The notes below the pieces were generated by a model. That model searched no databases, had not been told where the DNA came from, and saw only the letters and a list, made by a program, of their open reading frames with translations. A stretch of 64,000 nucleotides of DNA from Malus domestica (taxonomy: Eukaryota > Streptophyta > Magnoliopsida > Rosales > Rosaceae): contig NC_091665.1 of assembly GCF_042453785.1 (NCBI RefSeq), positions 20,737,501 to 20,801,500 on the forward strand. Direction: 5' to 3'. This document shows, one piece after another, positions 31,089 through 43,948 of the stretch; position 1 is the stretch's first letter; the number at the start of each line of letters is the position of its first letter. Both the position numbers and the translations under genes were made by a program.

Positions 31089-31959
31089 TCACCATCTCTT
31101 TCTCCTTGTGTGACTTCCACCATTTATGTCGTTGGTATGTCTTGTTTTGTTTCTTGATCATTATTCATGGGCACTCGGATGTATCGCGAGATTGAATGTA
31201 TTCGGGTATGAACGGTTTGCTTTGACGGTTTTTACTGCAGCATTTTAAAACATTTGTCGTCGCTATTTTTCAGTTTCTTTCTACTTTAACACGTGCTTCA
31301 AAAGAACACTGCTCGACTCCTTACGTATAGAGTTATTCCTCTTTTAACAACAAATCGCAGTCTAACACATGAAAAATATCTCATTTAAATCCCAAAAACA
31401 AAATTTTCAACACGGGTCAATTATGATTCATCTGCAAAACAGAACGATTCCATAACTTTTACGTCTCTGGAGTTCATATCATATGAGAGCTCCAGAAGTA
31501 ACGAGACACTGACGCAACTTTCCTGTCAATCACCCAGGCCGGTTAACTCACTCCCGGTAAAGATTGAAACTGGCGGCTACCGTTGCAAGACATTGATGAA
31601 GATATTGGTTAATATGTAAAGGCATCCATACCCTTCTGCCATAAATCTTGGTTCAGCTATTGCTACACCCATACTGTACATGAGCAACAGATGAATACAT
31701 CCATGTGTGTTCACAGGAGTACTGAAATCCCTAATCACTCAAAAGGAAATCACATTTACAATGCAACCGGTTACAAATGTACAATGACAAGATGCTGCAT
31801 GAACCTGTTTTTGGCCCTCAACGACTGAGTTTAATTTTCTACTTCTTGAAGAATCGTCACTGTATCCGACTCTCTCGTTAGCATGAATCTGTTCAAAGAT
31901 AACAGTTATGCTTTGGCGTCTAACCCGTCATGATGAACCATAACTGAAGTTAAAGTAGA
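31089..31959. other. Space between converging genes; no gene
   Basis: It holds the 3' UTRs of the LIM gene (plus) and of the coiled-coil gene (minus). No ORF or repeat is supported. Confidence 0.5.
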
Positions 31960-34900
31960 TCACTCCTGTTTCGGTTGAGAACCATTTTTGTTCATGTTGT
32001 CTTTCAATATTTGTGCTGCAAGTATTAGGAGCTCCACCATCTCAAGTCCAGCAGCATAAACAGAATCTATCTTCTCATGGCTGGGCTCCCAATAAGCATG
32101 ACCAGGCTCATTGCGGATGCTCTGACCATTGAATTCAACGTCTTCATCTGCTGACCAACTAATCGGTAGGGAGCTGCTAAGTGCAGTCTTCACTAGTTTT
32201 GCCTCGTTAATAATGTCATTGATAGTTTCTGATAGGCTAGCAAATGTTGTACTTCCAGAAGTCACCGACTCTTTGACCTATAAAGTAGGTTAAGCACAAA
32301 CACTAAACACATTAATTTCATATGGTAGACCAATGCAAACCCGCTAAACAGACTAGCTTTTGATGAACAGTGTTTCAATGCTAGTGATTAACTAAATAAT
32401 TAAGAGTGAAAGTTCGCCATATAAAAAACAAAAACATCATAAACTTCCATCAGACCTTTGAAAGGGATAGACGAAGCCTGTGAACTGTAGTAGTCAGATG
32501 CTCCATACTTCCCATGCTTTCTTGAAGTGTTGCTATTTCAATTTTCATTCTGAGGAGACAAAAAATGTGGAAGAAAAAGGAATTTGATGTCATATCTACT
32601 ATCATGTCAGTGGCTAAATCAACGGTGATGCATGTCAAGAACACACATCTACAGTATGTATCATTCAACTCAAATTTACCCAAAATATATTCACAAACCT
32701 GGCAAACTCCATGCTATCGGACCTCTTGCCAGATAGATTCCCCTCGACATTTAGGCCACTTGCAGCTTCACGTCCCCTAAAGTCTACATTACCAACCCAA
32801 CGACTCAAGTACGTTTTCTTCAACAAACTTTTTAGCCTTCCATCCCTTTCATGAGTAATTACTTTCCTATCCCCAATTTCTGCACGCAAATTTTCTCTAT
32901 TTCTCTCTTGACCAATTCTCCTGCACATGATCATTGATAGTACTTTCAGTAAGTTAAGCAAAAAATCACTAAAAGGCAACGAAGAAAGTTACCCTCAAAC
33001 AAAGGAAAAATTAACAACACATCTATAATGCCAACATTTCTAAAAGTAAGGCAGAAATCTGACTCTTTAAGCTGATGATAATCCTGCTTCAATTGTGCAA
33101 ACTCCATTAGAGCTTTTACTTTTTCATTGGTAACCTGAACCAAAAAGAAATAATTGGACAGTTCATCAGTGAATCCAAAAATTGTACAAAACTTTTAAGG
33201 TCGCATCGAACAAGGAAATTCATCTGTGAACCAAAAATATTCATGCAAATAATGAAATATCAAACTACACAATAAGATGGAAGTATCTGGAGGTCACCAT
33301 TGAAATGCTTGAACATTATGTGGCATAGTGATAACACCAATAGATAATGTTTGTCTAGTATGAAATGAAGATCCCATATTAGAGTGAGTGGTCAAATTAA
33401 CAACAAAGTTTACAGTTAACACACAAGTATATTACAAACATCCACATGAAATTTCACAATTTGTTAGCTCCGCATAACACAGTACCTATAGTGCAGTCTT
33501 TCACAAAAAATTTAATGAGTTACCAGGAAATTGCATACAACATCACTGAGCTAATGAGCAGATCGGTTTAGTTACATTCAGATGACTGGAGAGAAACAAG
33601 TAATCTGACAGATGGCACTTCAAAGAAGCTACCTGCAGTAAGTTTCTGTGAAGCTCTTCTATTTTTCTTTCAAGAGCTGCATTCACATTTCTGTCAAGTA
33701 AATATCTTTCTTCCTGCTGTGAAAGAAGTAATAACGTTGACACCTGAAAAATATTTATGGTTAAAGAAAGAGCAACTGCAAATTAGGAACTATCAGATTT
33801 CAAAAAAAAGATAAACCAAAAGACCTTGTCTTGCAATGCCTGTGCAAGGGCTTCAGAGTAATCGTTTCCTCTAACTGCCACAAACTCTGATGAGTCAGGA
33901 CCACTATTCTGCAATCAGTATGGAAGATATCACGAGTGACAAAATGTAGGTGGAAAATTAGATCAATTACATCCTCAGAACTTCTTTTGAGTTCACCAAC
34001 CACAAAGAAAAAAAACTCTTTCAAGCAGTGCTTGGCTTGGAGTCAATCAGAAAAAAGGAAGCACTAATTCCAATGAAAGTCCACAAAGATGTCTATTGTC
34101 AAACATCACTGAGATAGTAAGCAGTTTCCTCTATTAGGGTGCAGTGAACAAACCTTGGATACCAATTGGGGGTCAGCATCAGTAGTTTTATGCCTTTCGA
34201 GTCTGGTTGCATAAATTTGCCTACTATTTTCCTCTATAGCATCAATTACTGATTTGATACTAGCCTTTCCCTCGTTGAGTAAATTCATGATGAGAACTCT
34301 ATGCTGAGAATGGTAATGATGCAATTCTGCAATCTCATGTTTTATCATTTTATCTGTAAGGATCTGCATGTAAGCCCACCAGATTTACAGTAAGAATGAA
34401 ATTGAGATTTTTTTTTTATAATTCTTTTTTTTTTTTTTTTTGAGAGAGAAAGAAATTGAGATTGAACTAAATGATTTTCGGTTTAATTTTTTCAAGCAAG
34501 AAATTACCTTTTTCTTTTCCAATTCACCAACTCTCCTCTTTAAATGATTTTCAATTTCCAAGCCCTACATGCCACAAGAAGATCAATTTTTGGAAAATAG
34601 ACCATAAAAATTAGTGTGCAATGCAAAGCTATTAAGTACGAAGCAAGTTGCTTACCATCCGTAGCCTGTTTTGAAGATTATCTACAGATTTCCTTGTCCT
34701 CTCGAGCTCTTCCTCTAATGCACTCTGTCTGAGGATAAGTTACTCAAGTTGCATACGGGACATAAAATCTTAATCTAGTGACAACCGCAATTTTTTTTTA
34801 ATAAATTAGGCAAAAGTTTTCAAATGCAAGCACGATGTCAATTCAATCTGGAAAACTAAACAAGACGACAATATTCTATTTGATTCACAAGGTTCTCAGA

Positions 34901-37229
34901 GAGAACAGTCAATCTATACTTGTCGAATATGGTTGCTAATGTTTTTATTTCCTCAGCAAAGAGATGTTTAATATTTGGCAATTCTTAAATTAATCCTTTA
35001 GATCTACTGTCTCCAGTAACTCAAACTTAGGTTATCATGAATTTATAATGTTTGATATCGTTACCCATTTACCCCTTCACGAGAATGAAAAGTAGAGGGT
35101 TATGCAAACTTACAATATATTTAGATGTTGAAGCATCATTGAAACTCCACCATTCTGCAGGATCATGCAAAAGGCATGCACATTTTCTGTCCCAACTTGT
35201 ACTCTCACATCCCTCAGGGCTTTGCTGCCTGATCTCATAAAATTTATCGATTACCTGTTATGAACATAATATCTCCATAAGAACCATGCCAAATCTTTCT
35301 CAAAACAAACTAAGTGAAATAGGACAAAAGGAAAAGAATAAAACTGAAGAACAATGGTCAATGTTAACATAGTTCTAGCTATACCTTGAGCGCACACACG
35401 TCTCCAAAAAACCATGCAATATGCTTTCTATTTGCTAAATATTAGTGGAAAGATAACTTGCTGATTGTTTGGGACTGAAAGTGCAATTAAATGCTAGTAT
35501 CTGATTCGCCAAGTAACATCTTTACATCCTTACGAACATACATCAGATGTTTCTTCATGATTCAGAAGCACGCATTCAGAAAGTCACCATGCTTGATGAT
35601 TTGAACATTATATAGGTAACATGGATAACATAAGGGAGGGAGGAAGAAGAAAGTGAAAGGGAGGGAACCCAGGATCACCTTCTTGAAAGCTTCAATCTTC
35701 TCTTCTTGCATTGCTAAATCACTTTTCAGTTTATCATTAAGTTTCTTCTGTTCAGAACAATCTGCAGTTTGTTCTTCGAACCTGTATCACAAAAAAGATG
35801 CACATCATCATGAAAGAAGTATGCTTTCACTTGCATCAGAATTTCATCTTGGCTTTATAGCTCAAAACAATTATGGAAATAACGAAAATGCCTAACCACA
35901 AGTTCCTGCAATGACAAGTAGATGCCCAACATATAGGATACAGAAAGCCAAGATTAAAGAAAGTAAAAGTATAACATTTCTGGGAGAGATATTATTCTGG
36001 TTTTCTTTTCTAACATTTGCTGCTTCTAATCAATTCTCTATTCGTCAGTGGCTAATAGATACCTCTTCTCTATATCACATAATTTGTTTGACATGAGCTC
36101 CTCTTTTTCCTTAGCCTTCTCAGCCTGTGATAAGCCACATAACATATTTAAAACTTTGATTTTCATAAATACCCCAAGCAAAAAAGTACTTAATAAGTGC
36201 CATACATGCAGAAAATAAGCTTAAAATAAAGGACAGCTGCCCTAACCTCCATTATTGAATGATCTCGTTCAGCAAAAGCTGCAGCCACACAGCCCTGGAA
36301 AAATTTAAGCTGCTTTTCTGCTTCCACATTCTAGGCAAACAAATTCAATATATAAGACCCAAGAACGCCACCATGAAATTAATTTGCATTCATTATTGAG
36401 ATGTAAAAGAGCGTTCGTGTAAGAGAGACCTTTGCAACCTCTGCACCATGCAGATCAGCCAACTGGCCCTGAAGGTACAAAGCACACATGTTAGCTTTCA
36501 TAAGCAGTTACACTATCAAGGGAAGAAAGTTAAAGGTCTCACTTTGATTCTGTAAGCCTCCGAAAGCTCTTCTTGAAGATTCACATTATCTCTGGTGCAA
36601 GCAGCTAGCTTCTTTTTCAAGTTTTCAATTTCCTGCTCCAAGCCAGCTGTCCTAATATGACATTAAATTTTAATGCAAAACACATTTATAGTTTTCTTCA
36701 TCGTAGCACCCCAGGGGCCATGGGTGACAAATTTTCCCTTCCCCGCCTCCACTATAAAGACTGGAAAACAACTTGATCGTATTGACTGGGGACGGAAGTT
36801 ATACCTTTGAAAATGCATCTTAGTGGCCACAACAAGGTAGCTTGGACCAGCTTGTTGCATACACAGTTGTTCAATGTCTTTGCGCAATTCATCACGCTCT
36901 GCACAACATTATAATCCACATATATTATCTTTCATGTTAGTATAGATTAGACACCAAAATCCAACTCAGGGTCACAAACTGAACAACACGGTATATACAG
37001 AAGCGCAACTTATGTGTTTGCAATATACAGGACCGCACAAAACCAACTTCCGAATTAGCGTAGCATAATGAATAGCCAGACCAATTCTATTTAAAAGAAA
37101 GAAAAACAAAACCAACAACAACAACAACATAAATTGGAGATTGATGACACAATAAAATTAGCACACACCATTTTCGAGCTGATGAATTCGAGCCAACAAC
37201 GATTCCTTATCGCTTAAATCTTCATCCAT
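31960..37229 (-). CDS. Long coiled-coil protein of unknown function
   Basis: About 17 coding exons on the minus strand: 37229-37169, 36898-36805, 36651-36543, 36468-36430, 36330-36247, 36124-36063, 35781-35679, 35254-35114, 34724-34656, 34564-34508, 34363-34154, 33908-33825, 33743-33633, 33134-about 33063, 32920-32699, 32549-32456 and 32277-31960. Phases fit at every junction except the one after 33134-33063, where no clean donor gives the needed phase; a microexon or a sequence error is possible. A 5' UTR exon ends at a donor near 37518. The product is ~640 residues, starts MDEDLSDKESLLARIHQLEN and is heptad-rich nearly throughout (EIENLKKKLAACTRDNVNLQ, HLKRRVGELEKKK, AALERKIEELHRNLLQ). Two non-coil islands stand out: a Trp/Cys-rich WDRKCACLLHDPAEWWSFND near residue 205-225 and YLSRWVG near 480. 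The C-terminus has EMVELLILAAQILKDN. I do not recognise a named family; a cytoskeleton, Golgi or nuclear-envelope scaffold is possible. Confidence 0.8.
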
Positions 37230-37779
37230 TGTCAGAAACAGAAGCTGAGGTCAAACCTTAAAAGCATCAGGCAATAAACTTACCAATTACCATAACCAAC
37301 CCATTCGCAGAACATGATTCCCAAGTAAAAAACGACCCCGTTTCACAATTTGGATATTGCAAGAAGCCCACGAACCAAAATTCAACAGAATAAAATGACC
37401 AAGATCAATAATTTAATTCAAAAGAATACTTGAACGTAAGAGAAAACGATTGGAATTGAATAATTTTAGATTTAAGGGTTGGAAACAAAGGGAAAGACTT
37501 CATCTTTTTAGTGTTACCTGAATATGAATAGGAACAACGACAACAGCAACGGGAGGAATTCAGATTCAAGGTCGGAGAGGAGCGGAGAGGAGAAGGAGTT
37601 TGCTTTCGTTTGCTCGCTGCAAGAACTCAATCTGAAAGAAGGCTGGGGTGGTGGGTGTTTCGTCTCTGTCTTTTATTTTTTATTTGAGACATAATTACTG
37701 GGTCTAAATACGAAAAAAATATATTAGTGTAGAAAGAATGTAGTGCACTGGATTCTGAAATTTTTTTACTCTAATTTTG

Positions 37780-39925
37780 GACTGACTATTGGTCAAATTG
37801 TGGGCCTCTTCTAAATTTTTCTCTTCGCCAACTATACTGACGTTTGCTACATTTCATATCTATAGCATTGGTGACTCGACAGACAAGTGTATATGGAAAC
37901 TAACTAGTGATGGTAACTTTTCTTTGAAGTCTACCTATGTGATGGACTTAGACGCTACTATGAATACTAAGCGGCAATAGAGTTTTATCTGGGAGTTGCA
38001 TCTTCCCCTTAAAGTGCTCTCTTTTCTTTGGCTTGTGTTGCTGGACAAATTATTGACCAATGTTCAACGAGTTGGACAATCCTTCATGTGGCAGATGTGA
38101 TGGTGATTTTGAATCAATTATTCACGTCTTTAGAGACTGCTCCTTTGCTGCTAAAGTTTGGAGAAGTTTCCTTGTTCCTGATCAATTTTTTACTAATGCA
38201 TGTACTACTAATTGGTTCCAAAATAATCTCTCTTTCAAAATATTAGTCTTGGATAATTTGGAATGGAGACTTTTTTTTTGCATTACCTGTTGGCTCTATG
38301 GCACTGGCGAAACAAAAATATTTTTGAACAAGATTTTTCTCCCCTTAATGATCCCAAATCTATGATCATTACCCATTTGAAATATTGGATTCTAGCAAAT
38401 ATGATTTCTTTAGTAAAATCCCTTTGAACACATGCTTTTCTTCATTGGGAACCTCCTCCTAAGGGTTGGGTAAAGCTTAATGTTGATGTCGCAAGGGGGA
38501 GGCCAACTTCAATGGTGCTGATGGCGTCCTTAGAAGCTCGTCGAGGGCATGGGTTTCTGGTTTTTGTGCCCATCTTGGTTGAGGTGAGATTCTATGTGAT
38601 AAAGTTTTGGGTGTTTTTATTGGGGTAAACTATCGGTTTACCCCCTGAACTTTCACCTCACTTTCGATTTCCCCCCTGAACTTTTCTATTGGAAAATTAA
38701 GGACTCAAACTAATTTTTTTAGCCAATTTGCCCCCTACCGTTAGTTTTTCATATATTCCATCCATATTTCCGTTAAGTGAGACCATGTGCATAACATGTG
38801 AGGATAGTTAAGTCATTTCAATTTAAAAATGATTAAAAACTGAAAATAAATAATAATAATAATTTTCCCCCTATTTTTTCCCGCTAATTCATATCCTCAA
38901 TTTTAATTTTCCCTCTCATTCCTATGCATGAGAAATAACATATGGTGTTATTGTCTTCATAAGTACCTAAGTTAATCTTTTTTTTTAAGCATGTACTACC
39001 ATTTTTATTTTCTCTAACAAATTAATAATTTGACAAATGCTCATGGTGTTATTGTCTCCAAAGAAGTGCATTAATATAAGAAACATGTCCATAAAAAAGA
39101 CTAGGGTTTCTTATATTAATGCACTGCTTTGGAGACAATAGCACCATTAGCATTTGTCAAATTATTAATTTGTTAGAGAAAATAAAAATGGTAGACAATA
39201 ACACCATATGTCATTTCTCATGCATAGGAATGAGAGGGAAAAATAAAATCGAGGATAGGAATTAGCGGGAAAAAATAGAGGGAAAGTTTTGCTTTTTTTA
39301 TTATTTTCAGTTTTTAATCATTTTTAAGAGTGAAATAACTTAACTACCCTCACATGTTGTGCATATGGTCTCACTTAACGGAAATATGGATGGAATATAT
39401 GAAAAGCTAACGGTAGGGGGCAAATTGGCTAAAAAAATTAGTTTGAGTCCTTAATTTTCCAATGGAAAAGTTCAGGGGGGAAATCGAAAGTGAGGTGAAA
39501 GTTCAGGGGGTAAACCGACAGTTTACTCTTTTTATTGGGTTGCAACTTGCATGGAATAATGAAATTAAGAAGATTATGGTAGAATCAGATTTTGCTCTTG
39601 CAATTTCAAATGCAAAAGTGGATAATCACCCCCCTAGGAAGTTTAGTATTGAATTGTTGTACCCTTATGCACCAACACTGGTTTGGTGAAATTCATCATA
39701 TCTATCGTAAAAAGAATTTTGTTGCTAATGATTTGGCTCATTTAGGTTTGTCATGCAGTTTAGGTTCAGAGTTTTCTGAGCAAGCTCCTCATTCTTGTCA
39801 TTGGTTACCAATTGCAGATATAGCTGAAGTTTCATGACCTCGTCGTGATCTTGTATTGTAATCTTTCTTTTTCTTTCAGGGCCATGCCCAGTTGTCAACC
39901 AAAAAAACAAAACAAAAAAAAATTT
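37780..39925 (+). pseudogene. L1-type LINE remnant: zf-RVT and RNase H
   Basis: From 37860, broken frames read DKCIWKLTSDGNFSLKS, WELHLPLKVLSFLWL and NPSCGRCDGDFESIIHVF, the zinc-binding domain that follows RT in plant L1-type LINEs. From about 38450, PPPKGWVKLNVDVA begins an RNase H-like domain, which resumes at 39538 after an inserted element (AWNNEIKKIMVESD) and ends with HIYRKKNFVANDLAHLGLS. An A-rich tail closes it at about 39900-39925. Several stops and shifts show it is dead, and the upstream RT is absent. On removal of the insert the RNase H frame is continuous. Confidence 0.8.
38623..39528. mobile_element. MULE-like fold-back element inserted in the LINE, 9 bp TSD
   Basis: TTTTTATTG at 38614-38622 recurs at 39529-39537. 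The element between has long inverted ends, at least ~180 bases, that begin GGTAAACTATCGGTTTACCC on the left and match the reverse of the right end; arms include CCCCCTGAACTTTCACCTCA and CCGTTAAGTGAGACCAT. The arms extend inward imperfectly so that nearly the whole element can fold back. There is no transposase. Long inverted ends with a 9 bp duplication are Mutator-like. Confidence 0.85.
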
Positions 39926-39929
39926 ATTC

Positions 39930-41161
39930 GCCATTTTAATATGATATTCAATTGGAATTTTGAGTTCCTTGGGGAGAAATCCGTAAAATTAGAATTTTGA
40001 ATTTCTTGTTTTTTTAACAAAGAATTTTGAAAATTTTTAAATTGTAGTCTCTGTCTTTGTTGTCGGGAGAAAAACTAAGGTCAGTATTCGGAACCGTTGC
40101 GATATTCCAACTGTATTGCCGGCAATCGTCATAATAACATAAATATAAGCTCAAAACGGTGGGGGCAAAAACTATATCATTGAATCAGACTAAACACTAC
40201 GATCCAGAAGCATATACATCTTGTTGCTATATGAATGAACTAACCCAACCAATGACAGCATGCCCTAAGCCCTCGAGTTAGTAGGGAAGACCCCGCTCTA
40301 AACGGGCGGAGAGCAGGGCGGCGCAAGAGTCACCTTCGAAGATAAAAGTGATAGCCGCCTCCTCCGTTCTTTAAGGCCAAGAAAAACAAGGTAAAGAAAA
40401 AATAACAAGACAATTACAAAAAACTTTTCTATCCCACTGTGAGTCCTAATTTTCTGCGTTACAATGCAGATTTATGGTTTGCAAAAGGAAATGAACAACT
40501 GCCATGAACCAGACGGGTCTCAATACCTACCTTCCTACAATGAAACTAATCAAAATACAAATCACCCATCTCTGTGTAGGTGAATTTGATAACATAATTT
40601 ACAATTACAATGAAACATGCGCCGGTCCCAAGAAACTTCTGGTTCATTGCTCTTTCATGTTTCGAACTTCAATCAGGGACGATTCATCTGGCATATATTG
40701 ACAGGAAAGTAAAATCAAATTCAAAAGCTTGGTAGAGATAATGAGACAAAGTTACAATCCAATTACCGTAAACCCTGTTTAGACTAATAACGATGGAGAG
40801 AAAATGTTGTGGGCATGTGTGGCTTCATTATAATCATTAAACAAAAAAATAAATGCTGAACTAGAACAACAGCCAGATACATACTCGAGTCCAACAACAA
40901 AGTTACATTACGCGCTTCACACACACACATATATATTACAAGCATCTACAAATACACAATATCTTTGTTGGTTGGAGTGCAGTTACGAAGAGAGAGGTTT
41001 TGTGCAAGGAAGGAGACTGAATTGGTTGAGAGAGAGAACCAAGCAGATGTTGAATTCAGGGGAAAAAGAAAAACCAAGTAATGTATAGTCATCATGTTAT
41101 CTTGCATTCGGCCCAGGTTGCACACGCAATTTTCAATTGTGGAGAATAATTACCGTCTATT
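39930..41161. other. Intergenic; nothing recognised
   Basis: No coding exon or known repeat was found. A locally G/C-rich patch at 40265-40385 (CGGGCGGAGAGCAGGGCGGC) is unlike its AT-rich surroundings but carries no frame or RNA fold I can support. Confidence 0.4.
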
Positions 41162-41606
41162 GGCTTTTTATCCAAAATTGTTCCTGAAATTTGCGTAACT
41201 CCTCAATTTGGTCCCTAAGATTTGAAATCAATAGAGGTGGTCCCTGAGTTTGTCCACCACCAATCATTTTGGTCATTGCTTGAAAAATCTCCATTAAATA
41301 AAGATAAAATGACAAAAATACCCTCAAATTTTGTCAAATCATTTTGGCCCATTGTTTATTAAATTGAGCGTATTTTAGTCATTTGGTCCTTATTTAACAT
41401 AATTTTTCATGGAATGACCAAAATGCCCATTGTTTATTAAATTGAGGGTATTTTTGTCATTTTGGTCCTTATTTAACATAATTTTTCAAGGAATGACCAA
41501 AATGATTGACGGTGGACAAACTCTAAGACCACTTCTATTGATTTCAAATCTCAGGAACCAAAGTAATGAGTTATGTAAATTTTAGGGACCATTTTGGCTA
41601 AAAAGC
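41162..41606. mobile_element. MITE with ~75 bp inverted ends and internal duplication
   Basis: The left end GGCTTTTTATCCAAAATTG and the right end, reversed (GGCTTTTTAGCCAAAATGG), agree through CCTGAGATTTGAAATCAATAG-like wording over ~75 bases. The centre holds two ~100 bp copies containing CCATTGTTTATTAAATTGAG and GGTCCTTATTTAACATAATT. No protein is encoded. Confidence 0.8.
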
Positions 41607-42989
41607 CTTGTCTTTTTGCCAAAAGCAAGCATAAACTCAAGCCAAGATTATAAACTCACAACTTAAGCATTTCAACTCAAGACAAGACAATAAATTCACT
41701 GTAAAAAAGATAATATGCTATGTGAACTTTACCATCTTCGCAGCATTTCTTCCTTTAGTGTCTTCATAGCTGCATCTGCAAAAGCTTGTGCTGCTTCTGC
41801 ATCAGCTTCAGCAGCCTCAGTCTCCCTGGCTGCCTCTTCGGCTTCAGCAATGGCAGCTTCTTCATCTTTCACTGCTTGAGCAGCAGCTAAAGCAGCTTCT
41901 TCGGGGGTCATAGTCCTCATCTTCGCAAGCTCCAAATCAATTTGGGCTTTCATCAGGATAGCCTCATCATTGTCAAATTTTAGGGACGCCATGTCTTCCC
42001 TCAAAAGGAGACGCCATTGTCTTCCCTCAAAAGGAGACGCCATTGTCTCCCCTCAAAAGGATACGTTGATGAATTTCTTCTTTTTTCATAAAACGCTGGA
42101 GTAGGTGCACCTGAATCTGCGCTTTACCTATCAAAACAAAAACCCAAACTAGAAATAAAATCAAACTCCAACAACTCTAATCATATTCAATTCCAGGGTT
42201 AACATCTCTTGAGGAATATCATGGCTTCAACTAGTGTCCTTTCTTTTTTTTTAAATGAAAATCCCAATTGAAGCACATGAACAAGACAGTATTTCTAAGT
42301 AAATTATATATCCAAGTACCAGCAAGCATTAAGTATCATAATATCCTCGATATTTCTCCTTCTACCAAGAATCAGCATTAGATAAAAAGGCTGTTTTTTT
42401 TTCTTACACAGTACACTTCATTCAAAATTTCCATCCAACTTCCGCAGATATCAATATTTTCTTGATTTCCATCAACACTACTTTTACATTGTAAATATTT
42501 TCATCAATATCCATATTTAATATCAGAGATAACCAAATATAAATCATATTTATAAGCAGAATATGACATTACTTTTCCATTTTTTGTCCAATGTGATCAA
42601 AGATTCTCAAGCCATAGCCAAACTCTCTTGAAGCTGTGAATCATAAATCATTTCATAATGCTTCATTTACATATGTAAAAGTTGGTTTGGTAGAGTATGG
42701 TATCAAATAAGAAGATATGGGTGGCTCACATATGATGATTTCAATAAACCTTTAATACATGGAATAAATTAGAATTTTACACAATTCAATCACCAATATC
42801 TTCTTTTGACAAAAAAAAATAAAAATCACCAATATCTTCACTGCATTCAAAGTTTGGGGAACAATAAACCGTCAATATAAAGCCCTTTTTTTTTATCTAC
42901 CAAATCTAAGAAAAACTAAGGTGAAAATCTCAGTAAATCATTGTACTACCATGTAAAAAATAAATCCAATTATAGGTGTCAACATGAAA

Positions 42990-43524
42990 TGGAAGAGTAC
43001 AAGCTGGATGGATGAAGTGGAAGAGTGCATCCGGCGTGTTGTGTGACCGTCGTAGGCCACTGAAGCTCAAGGGAAAATTTTATAGGACGGCAATAAGGCC
43101 GGCGATGCTGTATGGCACAGAATGTTGGGCGGTGAAGCATTAACACGTAGGTGTAGTGGAGATGAGGATGCTTCGTTGGATGTGTGGGCACATGAGAAAG
43201 GATAAGATTAGGAATGAGGATATCCGAGGTAAAGTAGGAGTAGCCGAAATTGAAGGAAAGAGGAGAGAAAATCGGTTACGGTGGTTTGGACATGTGCAAA
43301 GAAGGCCTACTGACACTCCGGTTCGAAGATGTGACTACGGGACAGAGGTTCAGGGCCGAAGGGATAGAGGAAGACCTAGGAAAACTTTGGAAGAGACCCT
43401 GAGAAAAGACTTAGAGTACTTGGATCTAACGGAGGACATGACACAAAACTGAGCGCAATGGCATTCTAGGATTCATATAGCCGACCCCACTTAGTGGGAA
43501 AAGGCTTTGTTGTTGTTGTTGTTG
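42990..43524 (+). mobile_element. 5'-truncated RTE-type LINE with 19 bp TSD
   Basis: TATAGGTGTCAACATGAAA occurs at 42971-42989 and again at 43525-43543. Between them is the end of a [27 protein letters not shown], then MLRWMCGHMRKDKIRN, LRWFGHVQRRP and GRRDRGRPRKTLEE, the usual C-terminus of plant RTE LINE proteins. The insertion finishes in a TTG microsatellite tail rather than poly-A, another RTE mark. An in-frame stop after WAVKH shows it is not functional. It lies in an intron of the TRB pseudogene. Confidence 0.92.
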
Positions 43525-43948
43525 TATAGGTGTCAACATGAAAAATGGGACCACGAAACAAGTTAAAAACATAAGAATAAACCGATTGTATCAGAAACCA
43601 GCAGGTTAAGCCCCCTTTAAACCTATATCATGGAACCAGTACAGAAGCTGAGATTGGACTGAAATGCTTATCTTAAAGCCCTAAACCGTAATAGAAAATC
43701 CAATAAGGGGGAGGGGAGGAGGAGAAGTGGGGTAGGCAATAGAAGGAAAGAGAGAATCGAATGCATGGAAAAGAAAAATACCGATTTGGACCTCTGCATC
43801 CTTCACCCCAAAGCAAGAGCACTGTGTTCTCTCCCAACTTTGTTTTTTGGCCTTCTCACCAAATCCAACAATGAAAACACGAAGGGGAGGGAGACAACTA
43901 GGTATAAAGAGGAAAGGTGGACCGAGAAAAGCAGGAAAACCAAGGAAG

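Noticed and set aside
39462..39689. Plus ORF beginning in the fold-back element and entering the LINE
   Set aside because: A fusion across the insertion border; only the second half is RNase H.
40265..40385. Structured RNA gene in the G/C-rich patch
   Set aside because: I could not build a convincing fold or match any known RNA; left as unannotated.
41729..42043. Ala/Glu-rich 104-codon ORF as a stand-alone gene
   Set aside because: It is the C-terminal exon of a TRB pseudogene; its ATG comes from the 26 bp tandem repeat.
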